This document shows, one piece after another, positions 8,434-16,180 of a DNA stretch of 64,000 nucleotides (positions are counted from its first letter, which is position 1; the number at the start of each line of letters is the position of its first letter). Source of the stretch: DAOMNO01 sp035443885 (lineage in GTDB: Bacteria > Planctomycetota > Phycisphaerae > Phycisphaerales > SM1A02); contig DAOMNO010000009.1 in NCBI GenBank assembly GCA_035443885.1, forward strand, positions 59,900-123,899, given 5' to 3'. Made by a program: the position numbers and the translations under genes. The notes below the pieces were generated by a model, which was not told the DNA's origin, ran no database searches, and was given only the letters and a program-made list of their open reading frames with translations.

Positions 8434-8646
8434 GGGCGGCGTACATCCAGACACAAAACTCGCTTGCGGCTCCTTATGAGAAACCGCTGGGTTGAACCGG
8501 CCAAGGCATTCCACGCGGAACATCGCCACAGACCGGTAGCAGATTCGGATGTGCCCCCCCGAAGAAGTACGACAAGATTCCCGCTTCATTGCGCGGGAGC
8601 GCCACAAAATTTTTCTTTTTCGCAAGCGGTGGGCCGAAAATCCGCT

Positions 8647-9264
8647 TCAGGACGCCAGAAGTCCTTGACTATCCATATGTTGCAACAAGGCTTGCACAGA
8701 CTGCTCCACAGACAATTCCGCCGTGTTCAGACGCAGTTCCGGCCGATTCGGAGCTTCATACGGGTCGTCGATCCCCGTGAACCCCTTGATCTCACCGGCT
8801 CTTGCCTTCTTGTACAGCCCCTTGGGATCACGCTGCTCGGCGACAGCCAGCGGGCAATCGACGTGCACCTCAATAAAGGGCAGCTTGGCTGCCTCATGCA
8901 TCGCTCGCACGAGGTCGCGATCAGCGCGGTACGGGCTGATGAAGCTCGTGATGGCGAGCAGCCCTGCATCTGAAAACAGCTTCGCCACCTCACCGATGCG
9001 ACGAATGTTCTCCGCACGGTCTTCCGCAGAGAAGCCAAGGTTCTTGTTCAAACCGTGTCGAATGTTGTCGCCATCCAGCACGTAGGCGTGATGCCCCTGC
9101 TGAATGAGCACCTGCTCCAGCGCGACCGCGATGGTGCTCTTGCCGCTTGCAGAAAGCCCGGTGAACCAGATGGTCGCACCGCGCTGCCCCAGCGCTTTCT
9201 GTCGCTCTTCGCGCGTTACGGAACCGGCATGCCAGGTGATGTTCGTTGCGATCTGTTTCGTCAT
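8647..9264 (-). CDS. cysC: Adenylylsulfate kinase
   Basis: Phosphorylates adenosine 5'-phosphosulfate to PAPS, the universal sulfate donor. The protein has 205 residues, normal for the family. The P-loop GLSASGKST is at residues 36-44, followed by LDGDNIRHGLNKNLGFS, the R(A)ENIRRIGEVAKLF helix, FISPYRADRD, and KGLYKKARAGEIKGFTGIDDPYE, all diagnostic of APS kinase. The serine in the P-loop environment that is phosphorylated in some members cannot be assigned here. It starts 10 bp after the stop of an FkbM methyltransferase and belongs to the sat-FkbM-cysC operon, so PAPS made here may feed sulfation of a glycan or lipid. Confidence 0.95.
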   Translation of the reverse strand: MTKQIATNITWHAGSVTREERQKALGQRGATIWFTGLSASGKSTIAVALEQVLIQQGHHAYVLDGDNIRHGLNKNLGFSAEDRAENIRRIGEVAKLFSDAGLLAITSFISPYRADRDLVRAMHEAAKLPFIEVHVDCPLAVAEQRDPKGLYKKARAGEIKGFTGIDDPYEAPNRPELRLNTAELSVEQSVQALLQHMDSQGLLAS

Positions 9265-9274
9265 GACTTCCAGT

Positions 9275-10009
9275 CTAGCGACCTTGGCCGGCATTGTCGC
9301 CCGCATGGCAGAACGCGTATTCCTGCCCCAGCGGCGCAATGTCAAAGATGACATACCCAGCATCGAGAATCGATTGGACCGATGCGCGAGTCTTCTCCAA
9401 TGATTCGCGATTGCCTCGCGTATGGTGATACTCAATCAGCCATTGCGTAATACTGATCTTGCTCCGAAGAATGTCCGCGACCACGGGATATTCGGCGCCT
9501 TCGATATCCATCTTCAACACGTCAATGCGATCGTGTCCAAGACGCTGCATCAGCGTCGCCAACCGCTCAACCGGACATGACACGCTGGTTTCCGTCTCGC
9601 CAGCCATTCTGAATGAAACCCAATCGGGATTTGGAAGCGTGAATCGCGCTGTACCGTCATAGTCGGCAAGACCGATGGGATAATGAACAAACTGCTGCGG
9701 CAATGTCTGCGATGCAAGCCATTCAACAGATTTCGGTGTCGGATCAAAAGCGTGAACGATCGTGCCAAATCGCTCAATCATCGCCAGATCGAACGAAATG
9801 TCTGTTCCAATTCCCACTGAATACACGATCGAATCAGAACCGATCAGCTCCGGCCTCACTGTCCATCCGCCGTAGTCGGTGCCCAATCGCAGCTTCTGGC
9901 ACCGATACCCGGCGCGAAACGGAACATCGCGACCAAGCATTTGATTGACGGTGCGTCGTACGGGAGCAAGCGCCTTCTTGACTTTCCGCAGCATGGCGTA
10001 CTGCCCCAT
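9275..10009 (-). CDS. FkbM family methyltransferase
   Basis: A 244-residue SAM-dependent methyltransferase of the FkbM type, which usually O-methylates sugars or natural products. The SAM-binding segment is the rather unusual VYSVGIGTDISFDLAMIERFG, followed by VHAFDPTPKSVEWL. The family hallmark appears as DVLKMDIEGAEYPVV, then QWLIEYHH. The first 35 residues are basic (MLRKVKKALAPVRRTVNQML) and may be peripheral to a membrane. It lies between sat and cysC with gaps of 18 and 10 bp, all on one strand. The arrangement suggests methylation of the same product that is sulfated; this is inference. Confidence 0.85.
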   Translation of the reverse strand: MGQYAMLRKVKKALAPVRRTVNQMLGRDVPFRAGYRCQKLRLGTDYGGWTVRPELIGSDSIVYSVGIGTDISFDLAMIERFGTIVHAFDPTPKSVEWLASQTLPQQFVHYPIGLADYDGTARFTLPNPDWVSFRMAGETETSVSCPVERLATLMQRLGHDRIDVLKMDIEGAEYPVVADILRSKISITQWLIEYHHTRGNRESLEKTRASVQSILDAGYVIFDIAPLGQEYAFCHAGDNAGQGR

Positions 10010-10027
10010 TACAAGGTGTCATTGCAT

Positions 10028-11233
10028 TCAGACCGGCGAGAGTTTCGCCGTCGCCCATTTAATCAGGACATCCGCCACTTCTGGTCTCGTGAACTCCTGT
10101 GGCGGGCGCTCGCCCTTCTCAAGCATCTCGCGCACCTTCGTGCCAGAGAGCGCGACCTTCTGATCATTCCCGTGCGGGCACGTCTTGGGACTGGTCATAC
10201 CCTCGCACGCGTTGCACCAGGCGGTATGTTCGAACTTCAGCGGCGAAATGGCCAGTTGACGCCGCCTGAATTGGTCGAAGATGTTCTGCGCGTCATACGT
10301 GCCGTAGTAGTTGCCTACGCCCGCATGATCGCGACCGACGATGAAGTGCGAACAGCCGTAATTCTGGCGCACAATAGCGTGCAGCAGAGCCTCGCGCGGT
10401 CCGGCGTAGCGCATTGCAGCGGGCATGACGGAGAGCATTGTCCGCTCCGCCACGTAGTACTTGTCGATCAGCGTTCGATAGCACTCCATGCGCACATCCG
10501 CGGGGATGTCGCCCGGCTTGGTCTCGCCCACCAGCGGATGAATGAGCAAACCATCGCATATCTCCTGCGCGCACTTCGTGAGATACTCATGCGCACGATG
10601 AATTGGGTTGCGCGTCTGGAAGGCGACCACCGTTTTCCATCCGCGCTTCTCGAACTCGGCTCGCGTCTGCGCGGGCGTCAATCGATAGTCTGGGAACTGC
10701 TCGCCCTTGTCTTTCTTGGGCATCACCGTGATGACATGCACACTCCCGCCGACCAGCCATTCGCCTTCATCGAGCACTGCCTTGACGCCGGGATGAGCGG
10801 GATCGTCCGTGCCGAAGACGCTCTTGATCTCCAGCTCCTTGTCATGGGGATAGATGTCCGCCGTGTCCATCACCGCCATGAGGGTGCCGTCCGCGTGATA
10901 CAGCGCCGCCTGCCCGCGCCGCTCCAGCGTGCCGACCGTCGCAGCGTCAACCGCCAGCGTGATCGGAATCGGCCACATGATCTGATCGCGCGGGTTCGCA
11001 GCGTCAAGATGCATGCCGCGACAGATACTTTCAAAATCGCGCCGCTTCACGAAACCATTGAGCGGCGAGAACGCGCCGATCGCGATCATTTCCAGATCGC
11101 ACATCTGCTTGGCGCTGAGGGTGATTGAGGGCAGGTTCTTGGCGCGGTCGCGAAGCGCCTTGGCCCGCGCGGAATCAACTATCCGGTTCACAAGCGGTCC
11201 GCCATGCGGCCTGATGATTTCTTGGACGAACAT
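10028..11233 (-). CDS. sat: Sulfate adenylyltransferase (ATP sulfurylase)
   Basis: Makes adenosine 5'-phosphosulfate from ATP and sulfate, the first step of sulfate activation. The 401-residue protein is the homomeric Sat type, not CysD/CysN. Diagnostic segments are FSPLNGFVKRRDFESIC near residue 55, FQTRNPIHRAHEYL carrying the HxxH active-site motif, VGETKPGDIPADVRMECY, and FIVGRDHAGVGNYYG. A Cys cluster CNACEGMTSPKTCPHG near the C-terminus may bind zinc, as in archaeal/bacterial members. The ATG at 11233 follows GGAGAGATGGAG, a suitable binding site, so the longer ORF start is rejected. First gene of the sat-FkbM-cysC operon. Confidence 0.95.
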   Translation of the reverse strand: MFVQEIIRPHGGPLVNRIVDSARAKALRDRAKNLPSITLSAKQMCDLEMIAIGAFSPLNGFVKRRDFESICRGMHLDAANPRDQIMWPIPITLAVDAATVGTLERRGQAALYHADGTLMAVMDTADIYPHDKELEIKSVFGTDDPAHPGVKAVLDEGEWLVGGSVHVITVMPKKDKGEQFPDYRLTPAQTRAEFEKRGWKTVVAFQTRNPIHRAHEYLTKCAQEICDGLLIHPLVGETKPGDIPADVRMECYRTLIDKYYVAERTMLSVMPAAMRYAGPREALLHAIVRQNYGCSHFIVGRDHAGVGNYYGTYDAQNIFDQFRRRQLAISPLKFEHTAWCNACEGMTSPKTCPHGNDQKVALSGTKVREMLEKGERPPQEFTRPEVADVLIKWATAKLSPV

Positions 11234-11343
11234 GTTGCAGTGGCTCCATCTCTCCCCGGACCATGCTGAACGGATCATGATAGCAAACCTTTTCATCGCG
11301 TTTGCCAGCCCCGCGAATCATCAGAGAACTATGATCTGACTGC

Positions 11344-12408
11344 GTGAACTTCGCCCTGCCCATCGCTGACGCTCCGCCGCACCGTGCCACCCCGCCACCT
11401 TCGCCCCGCCGGGTGGGCGAACTGGAGGATTCGCACGGCAGAGCCATCCGCGATCTCCGTCTGAGCATCACGGATCGGTGCAATTACCGGTGCGTCTATT
11501 GCATGGACCCGGATTTCCGGTACATGCCCAAGCGCGAGCTGCTCACGCTTGATGAATACCTCACGCTGGCCCGATTGTGCCTGTCCCTGGGCATTGAGAA
11601 GATTCGCGTTACCGGCGGAGAGCCGTCGCTGTATCCCCAGTTGATCCCGTTGATGCAGGGGCTTCGCCGTCTTCCCGGCCTGCGCGATCTCGCCATCACC
11701 ACCAACGGCTCGCGGCTTACAGATGATGTCGCCAACTCCTGGCGCAGCGCAGGGCTGGACCGACTTACGCTCAGCCTCGACAGTTTGCGCCCGGAGCGCA
11801 TTGCTTCGATCACACGCTCCTCTGCGCAACTCAGCGACACCATCCGTGCGATTCACGCAGCACACCGCGCCGGGCTTGCACCGATCAAGGTCAACGCCGT
11901 CATCATGCGAGACATCAACGACGACGAAGTCGCAGACTTTGCGGACTTCGCACGTGAGCACAAAATCGACATGCGGTTCATTGAGTACATGCCGCTCGAT
12001 TCCAGCAGGGCGTGGAAGCGTGAGGATGTCGTTACTGCAGATGAGATGCTTGCTCGGATTCAGCAGCGGCACAAGCTTGTTCGCGTGAGTGACGAACGCG
12101 AAGACAGCACCTCACTCAACTTCACCTTTGCAGACAGCTCACCCGGCCGCATCGGCATCATCGCACCGGTTTCGCGTCCATTCTGCGGCGCGTGCAGCAG
12201 GCTGCGCATCACGGCGGACGGCAAAATCAGGCCGTGCCTCTTCAGCACGGTTGAATGGGACATCAAGCCGCTGCTCCGCGCGCGAGCGAGCGATGAACAA
12301 CTCACAAACTTCATCGCGGATTCCGTCTGGACCAAGCAGCGCGGGCATGGCATCGGCAGCGAGACGTTCGTGCAGCCGGAGCGCACCATGTCCGCCATCG
12401 GCGGCTGA
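11344..12408 (+). CDS. moaA: GTP 3',8-cyclase, molybdenum cofactor biosynthesis
   Basis: Radical-SAM enzyme converting GTP to the cyclic intermediate of molybdopterin synthesis. The 354-residue protein starts with GTG. The N-terminal 4Fe-4S motif CNYRCVYC gives cysteines at 46, 50 and 53. RVTGGEPSLYP and TTNGSRLTD follow, and the C-terminal second cluster is seen in RPFCGACSRLRITADGKI with a third Cys in RPCLFS. The last two residues are GG (MSAIGG), the conserved tail needed for activity. The gene stands alone between divergent and convergent neighbours; no moaC or moeA is in the window. Confidence 0.95.
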   Translation: MNFALPIADAPPHRATPPPSPRRVGELEDSHGRAIRDLRLSITDRCNYRCVYCMDPDFRYMPKRELLTLDEYLTLARLCLSLGIEKIRVTGGEPSLYPQLIPLMQGLRRLPGLRDLAITTNGSRLTDDVANSWRSAGLDRLTLSLDSLRPERIASITRSSAQLSDTIRAIHAAHRAGLAPIKVNAVIMRDINDDEVADFADFAREHKIDMRFIEYMPLDSSRAWKREDVVTADEMLARIQQRHKLVRVSDEREDSTSLNFTFADSSPGRIGIIAPVSRPFCGACSRLRITADGKIRPCLFSTVEWDIKPLLRARASDEQLTNFIADSVWTKQRGHGIGSETFVQPERTMSAIGG

Positions 12409-12414
12409 CCTGCT

Positions 12415-13602
12415 TTACGCCGCTGCGCTCAGCACCCAACCGCTTTCGCTCAGGCTGAAGTTTTCTCGCCTCACGTCGAATCCGTCCTGCTCAACGACGG
12501 AGAGCGTGCGATGCTCTCGCAGGTCGATGATCGGGCCGGTGGCGGAATCCGCCGACTCGCGCACCCGGACGACCGGCCGACACGGGTTGTCCTTGTCCCA
12601 GTCCACCACCATCGCGCTCACGCCATTGGAAAGCGTAATCAATGCGCCGGGCGCATACGCAGGCACCACGCGAGGCAGCTCCGCCAGCACCACGGGATCG
12701 AAGCGTGAACTCAGCGGCGTGAACAGCATCTTGCGCAGTGCGGTAACGCGCGGCAGCACAACGCCATCGCCCGGATGACGCAGACGATCGAAGTGATTCG
12801 CCACGCACACGATGCGAGCGAAGACGTGAATCTCCTCGCCCATCAGCCCGCGATACCGCCCGTCCGCATCGATTTCTTTCGGAAAGCCCGATCCGTCGTA
12901 GTACTGATGATGCTGCAGCACCACGCCCGCTGCGGAAGGGCGCGTCGATCCGCTGATGAAGCGATGGCCGAGCACAACGTGCTGCTGCCATTCGGGATCA
13001 TTCTCATTGCGCGTGCGCTCGAATCGTTCGCGAACCACAGGGTCGAGTTTCAGATACCCGATGTCGTGCAGCATCGCGCCGAGCGCAAGGCTGACGACAT
13101 TCTTCGCATCCGCAGGTCGAAGGCGAGGTCGCTGCTTGACGAGGTACTCCGGCAGGTTCAGGCCGAGCATGGCGCTCAGGAAGCACACTTCCGCGGAGTG
13201 GCGCAGCGTGCTGTGGCTGTCGCCACCGAACTCAGCGATGTAGGCGCACGCGGCGCGATCAATCGCCATTTCTTCGATCAACTCGCGCAGCATTCTGCGG
13301 TAGTCTGCAAAGTCCAGCTTGATGTGCGATTGCTGACCCTGCACGGATTCAAAAAGGTCAGCCATCACGCTCACCACGCGGCCCTGCGCCTGAACCATCG
13401 TGGGCGAGACGAATTGCTGAATCACTTCGCTGCCGGGGTAGTCGATCCAGAACTCGCGCACTTCAAGCTGACGCAGCTTGCGGATGATGAACTCATCCAG
13501 CACATAACCTTCATTCAAAAGCACATTGCCTCGGCGCGGATTGAGCACCGGCAGGGCGAGCTTCATGCCTGATCGTGCGTGATTGATGGTAACGCGAAGC
13601 AT
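12415..13602 (-). CDS. HD-GYP domain phosphodiesterase, probable cyclic-di-GMP hydrolase
   Basis: A 395-residue protein. The N-terminal 90 residues form the domain often found before HD-GYP (MLRVTINHARSGMKLALPVL, then VREFWIDYP). The catalytic part has RHSAEVCFLSAML, MLHDIGYLKLDP with the metal-binding HD at 179-180, GHRFI, and HHQYYDGSGFP at 231-241. The usual HHExxDGxGYP is thus HHQ...GFP, a conservative change. The last 100 residues resemble the extension often seen in Planctomycete members (LITLSNGVSAMVVDWDKDNP). Start chosen at ATG 13602 because homologues begin MLRV; the 96 upstream codons overlap non-coding sequence. Likely lowers c-di-GMP and thereby affects attachment or exopolysaccharide. 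Confidence 0.88.
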   Translation of the reverse strand: MLRVTINHARSGMKLALPVLNPRRGNVLLNEGYVLDEFIIRKLRQLEVREFWIDYPGSEVIQQFVSPTMVQAQGRVVSVMADLFESVQGQQSHIKLDFADYRRMLRELIEEMAIDRAACAYIAEFGGDSHSTLRHSAEVCFLSAMLGLNLPEYLVKQRPRLRPADAKNVVSLALGAMLHDIGYLKLDPVVRERFERTRNENDPEWQQHVVLGHRFISGSTRPSAAGVVLQHHQYYDGSGFPKEIDADGRYRGLMGEEIHVFARIVCVANHFDRLRHPGDGVVLPRVTALRKMLFTPLSSRFDPVVLAELPRVVPAYAPGALITLSNGVSAMVVDWDKDNPCRPVVRVRESADSATGPIIDLREHRTLSVVEQDGFDVRRENFSLSESGWVLSAAA

Positions 13603-13711
13603 CTGTGAGTTCTGAACGATGTGGCGCGTGCCGCGCGCACGCGCACAGCCCGATACATGCAGATTTATCGGTTCATTCAGAAGCTGGCTTTGACCGCGCC
13701 GCGCGATAACC

Positions 13712-14746
13712 TCACGTCCGAGAACAATGCCATCGGACGGTCTCATCAAGCCCGGCAGCCAGATCAGCAACCGGCACATATCCCAGCCGTTGCTTCGCCA
13801 GCGAAACATCTGCCCGCGAGTGTTGCAGATCCCCCGCCCGCGAAGGTCGAAAATCCCGTCGATCTGCAACCGTTCGGCCGCGCTGAGCATTGATCCGCGC
13901 TGCGATCAGGTCATACAACTCGTTAAGCGTCGCCTGCGCGCTGGTGGCGATGTTGAACACCCCGCCGAACGCCGCAGAGTCCGCGGTTACCGCTGCGCAG
14001 AGATTGGCGTGCACGACATTCGCCACGTAGCAGAAGTCCCGGCTGGAAGTCCCATCACCGAAGATCACCACCGGCTCATCGCGCAGCATGGCGCGTGTCC
14101 ATCGCGGAATGACCCCCGCATATGGGCCATCCGCATTCTGCCGAGGGCCGAAGACGTTGAAATACCGCAAACCGATGACGCGAAGTCCGTAGCACCGCGC
14201 AAAAGCGTCGGCGTACAGTTCCGCAGCGCGCTTGCTCGCAGCATAGGGCGAAAGCGGACGACCAAGCTGATCCTCACGCTGGGGCAGGCCCGGCGCATCG
14301 CCATACACGGAACTGCTGCTGGCATAAATGAACCGATCGACCGCTGCATCCTTCGCAGCAATCAGCATGTTCAGATGACCTGTAACGTTCGCAGCGTGCG
14401 TCGCGAGCGGCTCATCAATGGAGCGGGGCACGGAACCGATCGCTGCTTCGTGCAACACGATGCTCACGCCTTCGCACGCGGCGCGGCATGCCGCCAGATC
14501 GGTGATGTCCCCTTCAATGAAGCTGAACTTCCCCCACTGCGCTGGCGCAACGGCGGCTTGAATCTCCGCCAGATTCGCCTTTGATCCGGTGGCGAAGCTG
14601 TCGATACCGACGACCGACTGATCGAGCCTCAACAGTGCTTCGACGAGGTTCGAGCCAATAAATCCCGCTGCGCCGGTAACCAACCAGCGCCGAGCATTCG
14701 GCGCGGCCGTGATTTTCTGCTTCACCGCGTCGGGCGACTGCATCAT
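13712..14746 (-). CDS. NAD-dependent UDP-sugar 4-epimerase, WbpP-like
   Basis: A 344-residue short-chain dehydrogenase/epimerase. Rossmann loop GAAGFIG near residue 26, active-site region SSSSVYGD, catalytic YAASK, and LRYFNVFGPRQNADGPYAGVIPRW. The order of segments and phrases such as LHEAAIGSVPRSIDEP, YADAFARCYGLRVIGLRYFNVFG and GTSSRDFCYVANV closely match what I recall of the UDP-GlcNAc/UDP-GalNAc 4-epimerase WbpP, so an amino-sugar substrate is favoured over UDP-galactose. It starts 11 bp after the open frame of the upstream aminotransferase region, so both would sit on one transcript. Likely role: O-antigen or other surface-glycan precursor supply. Confidence 0.88.
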   Translation of the reverse strand: MMQSPDAVKQKITAAPNARRWLVTGAAGFIGSNLVEALLRLDQSVVGIDSFATGSKANLAEIQAAVAPAQWGKFSFIEGDITDLAACRAACEGVSIVLHEAAIGSVPRSIDEPLATHAANVTGHLNMLIAAKDAAVDRFIYASSSSVYGDAPGLPQREDQLGRPLSPYAASKRAAELYADAFARCYGLRVIGLRYFNVFGPRQNADGPYAGVIPRWTRAMLRDEPVVIFGDGTSSRDFCYVANVVHANLCAAVTADSAAFGGVFNIATSAQATLNELYDLIAARINAQRGRTVADRRDFRPSRAGDLQHSRADVSLAKQRLGYVPVADLAAGLDETVRWHCSRT

Positions 14747-14757
14747 CCTCTATGCGC

Positions 14758-14937
14758 TCAGCGGCGCGCGGAGCCGGCGGGCGTCGCGGCGTTCGACCCG
14801 ATGAACTCAACCACGCTGCGCACCACATGCTCAAGCTGTTCGTGCGTCAGTTCAGGATAGATCGGCAGTGCGATCGTCTCGTTGGCCGCCGCTTCCGACA
14901 CCGGCAGGTCACCCTTCTTGTACCCCAGAGGCGCAAA
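14758..14937 (-). other. Stranded 3' end of the DegT aminotransferase frame (59 codons after a TGA)
   Basis: In the same frame as the aminotransferase, directly after the TGA at 14938-14940, sense codons continue to a second stop at 14758-14760. The encoded segment begins FAPLGYKKGDLPVSEAAA and goes on to ETIALPIYPELTHEQ, which is the normal C-terminal region of this family. The tail has no plausible start codon or ribosome binding site of its own. So the full gene would be 409 codons with one in-frame TGA. Confidence 0.85.
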
Positions 14938-15987
14938 TCACTCCTGCAGGTGCAGTGGAACTGGATAGTAAATCTCTGTGCCGATGCGCTGTGCCGCCAG
15001 ATGCTCGCGCGTCGCGTCTCGCTGCGCTGCGGGCACGCGGATGCAATATTGATTGTAAATGTGCAACGCCTTGCCCGTCGCCGGTTCAGGCGTGCAAAGC
15101 GGAAGATCACCGGCGCCCAAGCCCTCTGCGCCAGATGAAGCGCCTGCTTCGCGGAAAGCGTGATCGTAGAACGACGCGTTGCGACGCCGCCCTTCCGTCC
15201 ACGAATCCAGTCGCGGCAGCTTCACGCGGAGAATTGCCGCCTGCAGCGCATCAAGCCGCGAGTTCATGCCGATCACGCGGTGATAATACTTTGGCTTGCC
15301 GCCGTGTACGCGCAGGATGGAGAGTTTCTCCGCCAGCGCGTCGTCGTTGGTGGTCACGATGCCGCCGTCGCCGAACGCGCCGAGATTCTTCGATGGGAAG
15401 AAGCTGAAGCAGCCGATCGCACCGCGCGAGCCTGCGGGCGCGCCGGTGGCGTCTCGCGAACCGATGGCCTGCGCTGCATCCTCGACAACCGGCACGCCGA
15501 GTTCGCGGCCGATCTCAAGCATCGCGTCCATATCCGCGCACTGGCCGAACAGATGCACCGGCATGATCGCCTTCAGCCGCTTACATCGCTTCGCCGTCTT
15601 GCGAACAGCATCGGGATCAAGATTGAACGTAACCGGATCAATCTCCGCATAGACAGGCGTCGCGCCTGCGCGGGAGACATAGCCGCCGGTGGCAAAGAAC
15701 GTGTACGACGGGCAGATGACCTCATCACCCGGGCCGATGCCCAGCGCAAGCATGGCGAGCAGGATGGCGTCGGAACCAGACGCACAGCCGATCGCGTGCT
15801 TCACGCCGCAATACTTGGCGATGTCCGCTTCCAGCGCACTGACCGTCGGGCCGAGGATGAAATACTGGCTCTCCAGCACCTCATCGACGGCGGCCTTCAC
15901 TTCATCCCTGATGGTCGCATACTGGGCCTTGAGGTCGAGAAGAGGGACCGAAACGCCCGTGGCTCCGTGTGTTGATGTAGTCGTCAT
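14938..15987 (-). CDS. DegT/DnrJ/EryC1/StrS aminotransferase, C-terminus cut by in-frame TGA
   Basis: PLP-dependent sugar aminotransferase that would put an amino group on a keto sugar nucleotide for surface glycan synthesis. Visible: VPLLDLKAQYATIRDEV, ASGSDAILLAMLALGIGPGDEVICPSYTF in several blocks, VVEDAAQAIGS, FSFFPSKNLGAFGDGG with the PLP lysine, HGGKPKYYHRVIGMNSRLD, and EIYYPVPLHLQE. The frame then hits TGA where relatives usually have Cys (HLQ-x-CF), and continues in frame for 59 more codons (14758-14937). A TGC-to-TGA change explains it. The truncated product of 349 residues lacks the end of the small domain and may be inactive. Either a pseudogene, a sequencing error, or read-through. 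Partner of the WbpP-like epimerase gene. Confidence 0.85.
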   Translation of the reverse strand: MTTTSTHGATGVSVPLLDLKAQYATIRDEVKAAVDEVLESQYFILGPTVSALEADIAKYCGVKHAIGCASGSDAILLAMLALGIGPGDEVICPSYTFFATGGYVSRAGATPVYAEIDPVTFNLDPDAVRKTAKRCKRLKAIMPVHLFGQCADMDAMLEIGRELGVPVVEDAAQAIGSRDATGAPAGSRGAIGCFSFFPSKNLGAFGDGGIVTTNDDALAEKLSILRVHGGKPKYYHRVIGMNSRLDALQAAILRVKLPRLDSWTEGRRRNASFYDHAFREAGASSGAEGLGAGDLPLCTPEPATGKALHIYNQYCIRVPAAQRDATREHLAAQRIGTEIYYPVPLHLQE

Positions 15988-16084
15988 AGACGCGAAAGGG
16001 TATCACGATTTACCGCTTCCGGCGAGGGACCAGACCGTGAATCACCCGAACGAAAAAGCCCCACAGAGGTCTCAAATCAGGCAA

Positions 16085-16152
16085 AAACAAAGGGGCCGAA
16101 GATCGGAAGGCGTGCTGGGACATACCCAGCCGCATCCCGTTTCCTCGGCCCC
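16085..16152 (-). terminator. Large terminator hairpin after the PDZ protein gene
   Basis: On the minus strand GGGGCCGA (16145-16152) pairs with TCGGCCCC (16092-16099) and is followed by TTTGTTTTTG. The 45-nt loop contains a second small hairpin, GCTGGGTATGTCCCAGC. It lies 29 bp past the stop of the PDZ gene. The long inner loop lowers confidence in the exact fold, but the GC stem plus T-rich tail is convincing. Confidence 0.6.
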
Positions 16153-16180
16153 CGTCGTCTCACATCAGAACGGGACTGAA

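Noticed and set aside
14900..14940. Selenocysteine insertion at TGA 14938
   Set aside because: I cannot draw a convincing SECIS stem-loop in the 40 bases after the TGA, and a simple TGC-to-TGA mutation explains the data. Kept only as a minor alternative.
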